Shown here piece by piece: positions 18,007-27,213 of a stretch of DNA of 64,000 bases. The notes below the pieces were generated by a model. It did no database searches. It was not told the DNA's origin and worked only from the letters and a program-made list of their open reading frames with translations. Source of the stretch: Xenorhabdus griffiniae (GTDB taxonomy: Bacteria; Pseudomonadota; Gammaproteobacteria; Enterobacterales; Enterobacteriaceae); the NCBI RefSeq assembly GCF_037265215.1, contig NZ_CP147737.1, positions 4,558,001-4,622,000 of the forward strand, written 5' to 3'. Positions within the stretch are counted from its first letter, which is position 1. The number at the start of each line of letters is the position of its first letter. The position numbers were made by a program, and so were the translations under genes.

Positions 18007-18156
18007 GCGGATTGTCCTTTTTGTCGTGGGTGCTATCCGGCAGTACGGTATGACGGGAAGTTTTTATTGTGTTGCCGGAACAGTGATTTTTCGTTTTGTC
18101 AGACTTGCGCTCGGTTAACCCACTCTGGCTGTGGCTTTAGGGTAGTTTTGGCTACC

Positions 18157-18218
18157 CAGACTTGACCCCGACTTGGGGTAGACTTGGGGAAGACTTGCCT
18201 CCGTGCTACCCAGACTTG
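18157..18218. repeat. Iteron array with 11-bp phasing, copy 2
   Basis: GACTTG at 18159, 18170, 18181, 18192 and 18213; duplicate of the array at 11100-11161. Confidence 0.65.
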
Positions 18219-18224
18219 CGGGGA

Positions 18225-20939
18225 TCATACCGGGACGATCAGGCCGCTTAAGTGGGCGCTGTCGCCGTCACCGTCCCACAGCAGTTCGTATTGCAGCAGG
18301 TGCCCGCGACTGCCACCGTGAACAAGCAGGTATTCCATGTCGCTCAGGCGCTGGCAATGCAGCTTAAGCTGGCTGTCGCTCCAGTTCGTGTAAGCCCGGA
18401 TATCCCGTCGGGTAAAACGCACCCTATTCAGTGCGCATTGTTGTTCTGCTGCCATGCCGTGCGCCATCTGCTGGATTAACAGTAACAGCCTGCGCGTCTG
18501 CGGCGGCATTTCGTCCAGCGTCCGGCCTAAGATTTCATGGGCAAGCTGGTTCGCCAGTTTGATATCGTCTTTGCTCACTTCGATATATTCAAGCCGCTTG
18601 CCGCGATGCTCAGTGCTCTTGATCTCCCGCTGGTGCTGGTGCAGCAGGGCAATGCTCTGGATTAACGTCAGGTATTTCATATGGTCACGGCGGGTGCGGG
18701 TTTTATCTGACAGGAACGTCAGTTGGTGAGCATAGGGATTGACCACATTCAGCGGTTTCAGCAGCCGCTGGGCGTTCTGGTGAAGCTGGGTCAGATAATC
18801 GCGCTCGTTCTCGGCCAGCAAGCCTTCGAGGGTTTGTTTCTGGCGCTGCACCGCGTGGATCGCTTCGGTCTGTTCGCGGGATTCATTCACCGTCAGCACC
18901 AGACAGCGGTTGAGCAGCTCTTCATCCACATCAATGGCAGTCGTGGTGAGCATCAGCATCACCGGGCCTTTGACGGTGTAGCTTTTGGTCACGAGGTTGC
19001 CCGTGGCTTCATCCTTGCCCGTACTCGCCATTGTTAACTCGCCGTCTGACTGCAACAGCTTGAGCGCATAAGCCGCCTGCCGCACGCCTTCTTCTTCCGC
19101 GATGGCTAATATTTTGTGCTGCAGGTTGGTTTCACCGAGATAAAACAGGCTCTGGCCGGTCATGGCGCTGTACTGGATGCGTTCTTCTTCCGGGATCAGG
19201 TTCAGTACGGCATCCATTAATGAGGATTTTCCGGCGGCACTGCTGCTCTGGATCAGGACGGCTAACGGTTTGGGTAACTTTCGGCTCACGGCCGCCAAAA
19301 AGCCCGCCAGTAAGTTAGTGGATTCGCCGACTACGCCGCAGGCGGCTAAGTCAGCGGTAATACGCGCCGTCAAGTACGGATCTTGCAGTAACGCCAGTGC
19401 TGCTTCCCGTTCCGCGATCCCCATCTCCGGTACGTTGGGGCCGGTGTCCGCGGGTTGTTGCTGCCACTGTTCGATCGCCAGTAACACCTGCCCCAGCGAA
19501 CGCCGCAGATCCGCTTCGCCCAGCCCCAGCTCAGCCGCAGCCAGACGCGCATAACTGTGGCGGGAACGGGCACTGATCAGATCAACGCCATCCGCGAACA
19601 ACACGCCGCTTTGCCTGTCCAGCACCTGCGCATTGAGTTTCATCACGGCAGCGCCGGCTTTGACTGTGCCCATGCCGCGCAGACACCATTGTAATGTGCC
19701 GACCGAGATCAGCAGCTCGCCGTTGTCGCCGGATTCACACACCACATTCGGCGTCACGCGGGGCACAGGTTCAGCGGCTAAGATGACTGTTGGTTCGGGG
19801 TCAACGGCGGGTTCAACTGTCTGGCGTTCAACGATAACGAGATCGGCAGCTTCCTGCATCGGTACGGCACTCTCAAGCAGCAGGGCAAAGGCGGATTCGG
19901 GTTCTGCCATCTGACACAGATAACCGTTCGCATCCCTGCCCGGCGGGAACACCACGCGCAGCGGTGTGATCCCTTTGGCAACCAATGCTGACGCCAGTTT
20001 GACCGCCGCTTCATTGCCTGCACTGTCATTGTCGAACGCGATCAGTACCTGCTTAATGCCGTAGTGTTCGAACGCCCGCCAGTGATCCGCTGTGACGCCA
20101 TTTACGCCATAGGCGGCAGTCACATTGCGTTGCCCCGTTACCCAGAACGACATCGCATCAATCAGCGATTCACACAGGATCAACGTCTTGGACGTACCCA
20201 GCGCGGTTTCATTCCAGACGCCACCATGCGCCCCCGGCAGATACAGATGCAACGGTGTGCCCGGTCGCAGACGATCCGTGATTTTACGCCCGTACACTTC
20301 CTGTATCTGCCCCTCAGGACTGATCACCGGCACAACCAGTGAACCAACAAAATGCTCATGCCCTGATTTTCGCATCACGCCAGCGGCCTGTAAGCGTTGG
20401 CGGACATCAGCCCCGTCTTTGGTGTATTTACTGCCGGGCAGACGGTAAGCGAGCGTCCGGTTGGCAAAACCCAGCTTAAACTGCGTGACTAATTCAGGAT
20501 GATTGAGCCGCCGCTTCGCCAGATACGCCTGTGCTTCCGGCGCATTCAGCAACGTATGGTGATAGAACCCAATCACCCGCCATAACAGCCCCTGTTGCCC
20601 GATAGCATCACTGACCAGCTCCGCAGGTTGCACCAACGGCTCTACCGAGGGATTGACTCCTAACACCGCGCGCAGGCGTTCCACGGCATGGCGCAGGCTT
20701 AACCCTTCGGTTTTCATCACCCAGTCCAGCACCGAGCCGCCCGCACTGCAACCAAAACAGTGATAGAGATTTTTTGACGGTGTGATGACCATCGAGGGCG
20801 TTTTCTCTTCATGGAACGGGCACAGCACAACCATGTCTTTGCCGCGCTTAAAGAGCTGCCGGCCTTGTTGCTCGATAACGGCCACTAAAGAGACGGCGGC
20901 TTTCAGGTGCTGTAATTCTGCGTCGGGGATGCGAGCCAT
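18225..20939 (-). CDS. CHC2/TOPRIM primase with P-loop helicase domain, copy 2
   Basis: Identical to the 904-residue protein at 11168-13882: zinc ligands C40/H43/C61/C64, TOPRIM E257 and D303/D305, Walker A K571. Intact. Confidence 0.9.
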   Translation of the reverse strand: MARIPDAELQHLKAAVSLVAVIEQQGRQLFKRGKDMVVLCPFHEEKTPSMVITPSKNLYHCFGCSAGGSVLDWVMKTEGLSLRHAVERLRAVLGVNPSVEPLVQPAELVSDAIGQQGLLWRVIGFYHHTLLNAPEAQAYLAKRRLNHPELVTQFKLGFANRTLAYRLPGSKYTKDGADVRQRLQAAGVMRKSGHEHFVGSLVVPVISPEGQIQEVYGRKITDRLRPGTPLHLYLPGAHGGVWNETALGTSKTLILCESLIDAMSFWVTGQRNVTAAYGVNGVTADHWRAFEHYGIKQVLIAFDNDSAGNEAAVKLASALVAKGITPLRVVFPPGRDANGYLCQMAEPESAFALLLESAVPMQEAADLVIVERQTVEPAVDPEPTVILAAEPVPRVTPNVVCESGDNGELLISVGTLQWCLRGMGTVKAGAAVMKLNAQVLDRQSGVLFADGVDLISARSRHSYARLAAAELGLGEADLRRSLGQVLLAIEQWQQQPADTGPNVPEMGIAEREAALALLQDPYLTARITADLAACGVVGESTNLLAGFLAAVSRKLPKPLAVLIQSSSAAGKSSLMDAVLNLIPEEERIQYSAMTGQSLFYLGETNLQHKILAIAEEEGVRQAAYALKLLQSDGELTMASTGKDEATGNLVTKSYTVKGPVMLMLTTTAIDVDEELLNRCLVLTVNESREQTEAIHAVQRQKQTLEGLLAENERDYLTQLHQNAQRLLKPLNVVNPYAHQLTFLSDKTRTRRDHMKYLTLIQSIALLHQHQREIKSTEHRGKRLEYIEVSKDDIKLANQLAHEILGRTLDEMPPQTRRLLLLIQQMAHGMAAEQQCALNRVRFTRRDIRAYTNWSDSQLKLHCQRLSDMEYLLVHGGSRGHLLQYELLWDGDGDSAHLSGLIVPV

Positions 20940-21039
20940 AAAAATGTTCCTTTTAAAACCTTGTCAATGCTCTCTATAGATATTATTATATGCTCTATAA
21001 AGATTATTTAGTCAAGTCTATTTAGAACAGGGGGCGATA

Positions 21040-21408
21040 ATGGAACTCATCAATATTGACAAAGGAACAGACTGGATGAGTTTTTCTACCCGCTTTCTGC
21101 AACTGCGCAAGCAGCATAGCCTGACCCAGCCCCAGATGGCTGAGCGTGTAGGCATACACCTGACCCAAGTTCGCCGCTACGAGTCTGGTGAAGCACAGCC
21201 CTCTTTGGACATTCTCAAGCGGATTGCTGTCACTTTTAATGTGTCGGCGGACTGGCTGATATTTGAGGAAGAAGAACGTGAACCGCAGGACGAACTGAAG
21301 CTGAAGTTTGAGGCGGTTAAACAGATGGATGAGGAAGAACAACGTTCGGTGATTTCAGTGCTGGATGCCCTGATTCTCAAGCATCAGGCTAGGCTATTGA
21401 TTGGATAA
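21040..21408 (+). CDS. XRE/Cro-CI-type repressor, copy 2
   Basis: Identical to the 122-residue repressor at 13983-14351, with the same divergent promoter region before it (20940-21039). Confidence 0.88.
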   Translation: MELINIDKGTDWMSFSTRFLQLRKQHSLTQPQMAERVGIHLTQVRRYESGEAQPSLDILKRIAVTFNVSADWLIFEEEEREPQDELKLKFEAVKQMDEEEQRSVISVLDALILKHQARLLIG

Positions 21409-21420
21409 TCTGACTTAACG

Positions 21421-21455
21421 CGGCGCTGATGTGGTTGCAACACACCAACGCCGCT
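21421..21455. repeat. Conserved hairpin before symE, copy 2
   Basis: Duplicate of the hairpin at 14364-14398. Confidence 0.65.
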
Positions 21456-21482
21456 GACCACAACCAACTAACAAGGAGTTGA

Positions 21483-21806
21483 ATGATGGCTAAGGCGCAT
21501 TCTAGGCAAAACCGTGCCGTAAATAAAGCGGCAAAAACCGAACGTTATTACACCGTGGGATACGTGCCGCAAAATGACAAGGCCAATGCCCCGCCCGCAA
21601 TTCATCTTAAAGGGCAGTGGCTTAAGCAGGCCGGATTTGATATTGGTGGCACACTCACCGTCAAGATTATGGATGGCTGTTTAGTGCTCATTCCTGACAG
21701 CGACGACACCCACACAATGAAGCAACAGTACCAGCGCCAGCAAGCCCAGCTCAGTGAGATTAAGCTGCGGATGCGGGAACTGATTGGCGACTACAACAGC
21801 AACTAA
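21483..21806 (+). CDS. SymE-family protein, copy 2
   Basis: Identical to the 107-residue SymE-domain protein at 14426-14749. Confidence 0.85.
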   Translation: MMAKAHSRQNRAVNKAAKTERYYTVGYVPQNDKANAPPAIHLKGQWLKQAGFDIGGTLTVKIMDGCLVLIPDSDDTHTMKQQYQRQQAQLSEIKLRMRELIGDYNSN

Positions 21807-21838
21807 GGGCAGGGAATGAGCGGCTCTTAAAAAAGAAG

Positions 21839-21872
21839 AAAGCCGGAAGATCACGCTGATCTTTCCGGCTTA
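21839..21872. terminator. Conserved bidirectional hairpin terminator, copy 2
   Basis: Duplicate of the symE/immunity hairpin at 14782-14815. Confidence 0.8.
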
Positions 21873-21904
21873 ATAACGTGAATCATATTTCAGTTATTAT
21901 TAAT

Positions 21905-22528
21905 TTAAAAGCTACCACATGGAAATAGTTCAGATAAATTTCTCTTATAATATTCTATTTCATCTTGGTTTTTAAGTTTATAGTTTGACTTATAAAAATA
22001 AAGACTTAGCCAATACACACGGACGTAAGATAAATATTCATGTCTGTTTTTTTCTGAAAAATCAATGATTGAGTCTAAGGTGTTTTTTATACTTTCATTA
22101 TCTTGCTCTGTATTCAAAGCCTCTTTAGTTAGTTTTTTAAGGGTCATGTAAGTATCTTTAAATTCTTGGGCACTCAAATGGTTTTCTGGCTCATCATAAT
22201 TAACAAATAAAGCTGATTCGATATCATGAATAAGAATATCATCAATTAAACCAGATTTGTAATCTCTTATGTTTTTAATTAAATCAATCAGTTCCTTGCT
22301 CTGAGTTGATTCTACCAAAGAAATAATTACTGGTTCATGGCACAAAATTTCAAGATATTTATCTTCAATAGAACTATAGATATCTATAAGAAAATCATTA
22401 TCAATTAATTCAATAATTGACCAAAAAAATCCGTCATGAAAATTAAACCACATATTAAAAGAGAGTATTTCATCACACTTTCTTTTAATTTCACGAATGC
22501 TATGTTCTATATTCATATAATCCATCAT
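21905..22528 (-). CDS. Putative immunity protein to the intact Rhs toxin, copy 2
   Basis: Identical to 14848-15471 (207 residues) and starting 3 bp after the stop of the intact rhs gene, so it is probably translated with it. This is the immunity gene expected to protect the producing cell and its siblings from the EndoU-like tip. Family not recognised; no membrane segments. Confidence 0.75.
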   Translation of the reverse strand: MMDYMNIEHSIREIKRKCDEILSFNMWFNFHDGFFWSIIELIDNDFLIDIYSSIEDKYLEILCHEPVIISLVESTQSKELIDLIKNIRDYKSGLIDDILIHDIESALFVNYDEPENHLSAQEFKDTYMTLKKLTKEALNTEQDNESIKNTLDSIIDFSEKNRHEYLSYVRVYWLSLYFYKSNYKLKNQDEIEYYKRNLSELFPCGSF

Positions 22529-22531
22529 GCG

Positions 22532-25500
22532 TTAAGGTTGAATTGAATTATCTGGGAAAATAGAGCCGCCCCCTTTAGGGTCACGGACAACTCGGATAAA
22601 GACTCCATTATGTGTTCCTGAAATCATAGTTCCGCCAGAAGGCATGTCTACTTTTACACTACTTGGAGAATCCCAAATTACTTTCCCTGCATGTTTAATA
22701 TCTGCATCACTCCAATTTTCTGGGAACCATGATTGGCCTGTTCCTTTGCGTTTCGCTTTAGATGCATGGTTAGGTATATTTCCTACCCGTACCCCATTAG
22801 GATAAGTATGCTCTATATTGTAAGGGATACCTCTTGCTTCTAACTCCCGAATAGCTGATTGTCCATGTCCCCCACCACTTAACCTTCCGTTTGGGAATGT
22901 TTTTCTATCCCTCGGTGGCATAGAACTGGCTTCCTTCCAGTCTCCTTTACTAGAATGATTAACAACATCATCATTTATGAATGAAGATGGACAATTTGTT
23001 AATCCAAAGGGGTCTACCCATCCGGTGGGGTTATGGACATACGAATACGGATTAAACCCGCCCAGCAGCCCGATCGGGTCAGGGCTGATGTACTGCGCCG
23101 TCTCCGGCGAGTAATACCGAAAGCGGTTATAATATAACCCACTTTCCTCATCCTCGTACTGCCCTAAAAACCGCAGGTTGCAGTTGACGTGATAATCAGG
23201 ATCGTTGGAGGCAATCACCAGCGATCGTTCCGCTTTGCCCCACGTGGTTAACCGCTGTGCCCACACCAGAATCCCTTCCTCATTAAGCATCTCGCGCGGC
23301 GTGCCCTGATGGTCACTGACAATATAGTGTAGCTTACCTCGCTCAAAGCGGGCCGATGGTGTTAATGAACCGGGTTCATAAAGCCAGCGGATACGCTGAT
23401 TTTCTGCTGGCGTACCATCCGCGTAAATCGGCGTTTCTTCGATAAGCTGGTCACCGCTCCACAAATAATCATGCCCGACAATCGCATCGGCTTTCGATTC
23501 CATATCTGGCCTGCCCGCTAACCATAATTTTAAATTAGCAGAGGCCCGTTTTCCATCATACACTTTCAGCTTCCGGATTCTTCTGCCAAAAGGATCATAT
23601 TGATAATGCCAGCGTGAGCCGTCTGGTGTTTCACATTGCGTCAGCTGATTGAGTACATTCCAGCGATAACGCCATATTTGTGGACGGAAGCCATCACGGT
23701 ACTCATTTTTCTCTACCAGCCGTCCAGCAGTATCGTAATGATAACGGGTATCTCCGTGCTGCACCACCCGCCCAGCTTTCTGACGCTGGGCGATCTGCGC
23801 CACCGCTCCGCGTGCATCGGTAGGAATGTACTGGCTTAGGTTGCCATTGGCATCATAGCTGAACTGCTCTTTGTATGGACGGGAACCCTGATACAGTGTC
23901 TGGATTATCTGGCCGTTAACATTGTAACGGTAACGGGTTTGTCCCCAGCGACCGTCATCAATTACCCGGAGGTTGTACGCCCGGTCATATTGCCAGCTCC
24001 GGTTAACCGCCGTAGCCTGGGGGGGAAAATGCGGATCATTTTGTTGCAGGGTTTCCCGGAAAAAGGCGGTTGCCCGACCGGCCGACTGATGGGCCAGCAA
24101 TCCCGTCGCGGTGTAACGGCTGGCAAGGATAAAGCCAAGGGCACTTTCCCGCACGGTTTCCTGCCCCAGCGGATCATGCTGTAAAGAAAGCGGGCTATGT
24201 TGGTTGAACTGAAAATGATTCAACCACCCCATCCGGTTATACCCAAAATGCAGGGTATCCCCGCCCAGAGTTTCGGCTGTCGGCAGGTCGTTAAGGTCAT
24301 CCCATTCACGGTTAATCTCACGCCCGTTCAGGCGATCGCCAGTCAGGCGTCCTGCCTCGTCATATTCAAATTCCACCACGGCATCGGCTGAGGTGGCGCG
24401 AATCATCCTGCCCTGCGTGTCATAGGAATAATCAGTCACCGACTGCAATTCATCATGCAGTTTCCCGGCCTGCCAGTATTCCTGCCGCTGGATTTGGTCA
24501 TTAGCGGTATAACAAAAACGAATGAACTGACCGTTAGGATAGCGGATCAGCGTCCGGCGGCCTGCCCGGTCATAGGTATATTCGACTGTTCGCCCGGTAA
24601 AATCGGTTTCACGGATAATTTGCCCGGCTAAATCCCGCTCATAGCGATAGGTTTCACCGGTGGCCAGGGTCACGCTGTTCAGGCGAATTAAGCGATCATA
24701 ACCAAAATGCAGCACCGTCCCATCGGGGCGAGTGAGCTGGGTCAGCAGGTCAAAGGCGCTATAGGTATAACGCGTGGTATTTCCCTCACCGTCCGTGACC
24801 GCAGTGACCCGGCGTTCATTGTCATAGCTAATGTGCTGTTTCACCCCGTCCGGCAGTTCGATTTCCGTGACGCTGTCTGCCGGGCTGGCATGAAACGTGC
24901 AGTGCTGATAACGGGTTTGCTGACCCAACGCATCGGTCACACTGTGCAACCGCCCCAGCCCGTCCTGCTCATAATGCGTGGTGTAACCGTTTGGCGCCAG
25001 AACCTGATGCAACTGGTGTTGTTCGTATTCATAACGCCACTGGGTGCCATCCGGTAGCACCCGCCGCAACATCTCACCCTGCGGGTTATAACGGTATTCT
25101 TCCCGCCGCCCTTGTGGGTCTGTCACCGCATCCAGTGCGCCCTGTTCACTGTAGTGAAAAATCCACTTTTTGCCGTTCGGCAGTTTGGCCTGCAACAGTT
25201 GACCGTATTCATCATAGTCATAGACAAATATTTCACCGGAAGGCAGCGTCAGTTGGGTCAGTTCCCCGTAGGGCGTGTATTCGAACTGGGTTTTTCTGCC
25301 CAGTGGATCAGTTTCTGAAAGTTGATGGCTCAGATCCCATTCCAGTACCGTTTCCCGCCCCAATGGGTCAATTTTGCGGGTGATATGGCCGTTTTCGTTG
25401 TACCAATAGCGGGTACAACCGCCTTCTGCATCCAGATAGGTGGTGACTTTGTTGACATCATCATACAAAAAACGATCCTGCCAGTAGCCTTGTGGGGTTC

Positions 25501-27199
25501 TGACCGAGACTACCCGTCCCCGGTTGTCATACCCCATCGACACATCCGTTGAATCTGTGTCATGCCAGCGGGTCATATAACCGCGGGGATCGTATTCGTG
25601 CCACAAGTGACTGAACTGAAACGAATGACATTCTGACAGATAATCTTGCGGGTTATATCGGCAGGTCACCAGAGTCTGGCGCAGTTCTCCGGTCAGGTAC
25701 TCGATAGAAGCCAATCGGTTCTGGTCGTAATCCAGTAACAAACGATAACCATCGGAATGGATAACCTGTGACAGCCGATATTGTTGCTCCCCAAAGGGAT
25801 CTGCGTAATGGAAGGTGATTTGGTTATTGTGACGGTCACGGATTGTAGACAATAACCGTTTATCGCCGGCCTGTTGTTCAAAACTCAATGTTAATTGGGT
25901 CTGACGATCAAACAGGTGCAACCCGCCTGTTAAGGTGCCAAACAGCAGATAATGTCCGGCATGCAGGTTAACCGAGAACACATTTTCTTCCGGCGTATGG
26001 AATGTGTAGACCACCCCATCGGCATCCGTGAAATGCGTCACTTCACCCGCTCGCCTTAAATGTTGTGACCAGTCATCGGACCATTTAGGGCCAAACAAGC
26101 CCGCAAAATTTTCGGTTGAACGGTAAGTTCGGGTCAGTGATAGCGGTAATGTGCCCGGCAGGGAGAGCAGGGGCCATTGTTGCAAAAAATCCCCGGTGGC
26201 CATATCGACCGGGTCACTACAGGTATCTTTCTCGTTCGGTTTTTTACTTTGCTTCTGGGTCGATTCCTTCGGTTTATCCGATTTGGTGACCCCTTTTTTA
26301 TTGCGTGGCAAGGGCAATAAACCGGCGATAACCACGGCCCACTGCAAGGCTTTATTGCTTTCCTGCAAAATAGGGAGCGCCTCTCCCGTTTCTGGGGTAA
26401 TGGAAATCGATCCCGCTGCACTGTTGATATTGGCATCACAGGTAGTGCGATGCCCCAATCGGGCAATCGGCTTGCCGTTGGCAAACACGGTCTTTGCGCC
26501 TTCAGCGACCACGCCGGGAGGATGGTCACTGCATACCACCGGGTCGCCTTTCCGCGCGACCGGTTTACCCTCAAAGAACACATTGGGTGATCCTTTCGCA
26601 ATGGTGCCTTTATTGCTGCCATATTGCCCGATGGCGGCGCCAATCCCGGCACAGGTTCCACCAACAAACCCGCCAGCGGCTGCGGCTGCGGCAACCACAA
26701 CCAGTGCCGCTCCGCCCGTGGCAACCACCAGAGCGCCCACCGCAACCGCCGCGACAGCCCCCAGTAAAATTCCGCCCAGCGCCCCCCACAACCCGGCATT
26801 TTTGTTCTGATGAGCAATGGCATCGCCTTCCCTGGCCGGATTTTCACCTTCGGTTGCCACGGTGCCCATGCCCATCCCTTTGGCGATAGCATGGCCGATT
26901 TTATCGCCGACATACATCCCCGCGGCCCCGCCTGCTGTGCCGGCAGCTAATCCCACCGCAAAAGGGACAGCAGCGCCCGTGGCCGCCGCATAGGTCGCAC
27001 TGGTTGCCAGCGTGGCATCGGAGAAAGTATCACTTTGTAAAAACGCCAGCGCCCGGTCAGAAGTGGATTTTTCTGTCCGTGGCGGCACGGGCGCAGGTTT
27101 GCCTCCCTTTGAAGGCAGGATCGGATTGCTGGCGACCGGTGACGGAGATGGTCGCCCAGCCGCTGCTGCGCCCATAATCACATTCTGTGAAACACTCAT
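22532..27199 (-). CDS. PAAR-Rhs polymorphic toxin (T6SS effector) with EndoU-like C-terminal tip
   Basis: A 1555-residue effector. The N-terminal region has a prePAAR motif (PAREGDAIAH, residues 121-130), hydrophobic segments at about 65-95 and 138-185 bound in relatives by an Eag chaperone, and a PAAR domain (to about 270) that caps the VgrG spike. Residues about 330-1370 are YD/RHS repeats that form the cocoon around the toxin. The self-cleavage motif begins at D1374 ([10 protein letters not shown]) with the second Asp in WVDPFGL (to 1400). The tip (1401-1555) has GGGHGQSAI (H1445), [11 protein letters not shown] (H1478), GQSWFPENW and a terminal SIFPDN, the pattern of EndoU-type RNase toxins; the family assignment is by recall of motifs. 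D1374 is exactly where the mobile unit joins. The eagR-like and vgrG genes are directly upstream. Confidence 0.93.
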   Translation of the reverse strand: MSVSQNVIMGAAAAGRPSPSPVASNPILPSKGGKPAPVPPRTEKSTSDRALAFLQSDTFSDATLATSATYAAATGAAVPFAVGLAAGTAGGAAGMYVGDKIGHAIAKGMGMGTVATEGENPAREGDAIAHQNKNAGLWGALGGILLGAVAAVAVGALVVATGGAALVVVAAAAAAGGFVGGTCAGIGAAIGQYGSNKGTIAKGSPNVFFEGKPVARKGDPVVCSDHPPGVVAEGAKTVFANGKPIARLGHRTTCDANINSAAGSISITPETGEALPILQESNKALQWAVVIAGLLPLPRNKKGVTKSDKPKESTQKQSKKPNEKDTCSDPVDMATGDFLQQWPLLSLPGTLPLSLTRTYRSTENFAGLFGPKWSDDWSQHLRRAGEVTHFTDADGVVYTFHTPEENVFSVNLHAGHYLLFGTLTGGLHLFDRQTQLTLSFEQQAGDKRLLSTIRDRHNNQITFHYADPFGEQQYRLSQVIHSDGYRLLLDYDQNRLASIEYLTGELRQTLVTCRYNPQDYLSECHSFQFSHLWHEYDPRGYMTRWHDTDSTDVSMGYDNRGRVVSVRTPQGYWQDRFLYDDVNKVTTYLDAEGGCTRYWYNENGHITRKIDPLGRETVLEWDLSHQLSETDPLGRKTQFEYTPYGELTQLTLPSGEIFVYDYDEYGQLLQAKLPNGKKWIFHYSEQGALDAVTDPQGRREEYRYNPQGEMLRRVLPDGTQWRYEYEQHQLHQVLAPNGYTTHYEQDGLGRLHSVTDALGQQTRYQHCTFHASPADSVTEIELPDGVKQHISYDNERRVTAVTDGEGNTTRYTYSAFDLLTQLTRPDGTVLHFGYDRLIRLNSVTLATGETYRYERDLAGQIIRETDFTGRTVEYTYDRAGRRTLIRYPNGQFIRFCYTANDQIQRQEYWQAGKLHDELQSVTDYSYDTQGRMIRATSADAVVEFEYDEAGRLTGDRLNGREINREWDDLNDLPTAETLGGDTLHFGYNRMGWLNHFQFNQHSPLSLQHDPLGQETVRESALGFILASRYTATGLLAHQSAGRATAFFRETLQQNDPHFPPQATAVNRSWQYDRAYNLRVIDDGRWGQTRYRYNVNGQIIQTLYQGSRPYKEQFSYDANGNLSQYIPTDARGAVAQIAQRQKAGRVVQHGDTRYHYDTAGRLVEKNEYRDGFRPQIWRYRWNVLNQLTQCETPDGSRWHYQYDPFGRRIRKLKVYDGKRASANLKLWLAGRPDMESKADAIVGHDYLWSGDQLIEETPIYADGTPAENQRIRWLYEPGSLTPSARFERGKLHYIVSDHQGTPREMLNEEGILVWAQRLTTWGKAERSLVIASNDPDYHVNCNLRFLGQYEDEESGLYYNRFRYYSPETAQYISPDPIGLLGGFNPYSYVHNPTGWVDPFGLTNCPSSFINDDVVNHSSKGDWKEASSMPPRDRKTFPNGRLSGGGHGQSAIRELEARGIPYNIEHTYPNGVRVGNIPNHASKAKRKGTGQSWFPENWSDADIKHAGKVIWDSPSSVKVDMPSGGTMISGTHNGVFIRVVRDPKGGGSIFPDNSIQP
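23061..23080 (-). other. Candidate attachment core inside the intact rhs gene
   Basis: The 20-bp core encoding DPIGLLG, starting at codon 1374. On the Rhs side it is flanked so that CAGCCC (plus coordinates 23082-23087) and GGGCTG (23066-23071) form an inverted repeat around a 10-bp centre, the shape expected of recombinase half-sites. Confidence 0.6.
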
Positions 27200-27213
27200 G
27201 TCACACCTCCCTG

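Larger units (their letters stand above)
16024..23080. mobile_element. Integrase/primase element carrying an Rhs toxin-tip cassette, copy 2
   Basis: Second 7,057-bp unit, adjoining the intact rhs gene. Its toxin tip forms the in-frame C-terminus of that gene, so the unit both ends the Rhs reading frame and supplies its toxin. All proteins equal those of copy 1. Its right boundary lies inside the Rhs coding sequence at codon 1374. Confidence 0.8.

Noticed and set aside
8967..23080. Tandem duplication as an assembly artefact
   Set aside because: Not excluded by sequence alone, but the boundary coincides with a meaningful recombination core and the adjoining tip B shows a third unit of the same plan, which an assembly error would not produce. 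Kept as a finding with this caveat.
26134..26913. Long open frames of 219 and 259 codons over the N-terminal part of rhs
   Set aside because: They are alternate-frame shadows of the Ala/Gly-rich PAAR-Rhs N-terminus, which is clearly the real gene.
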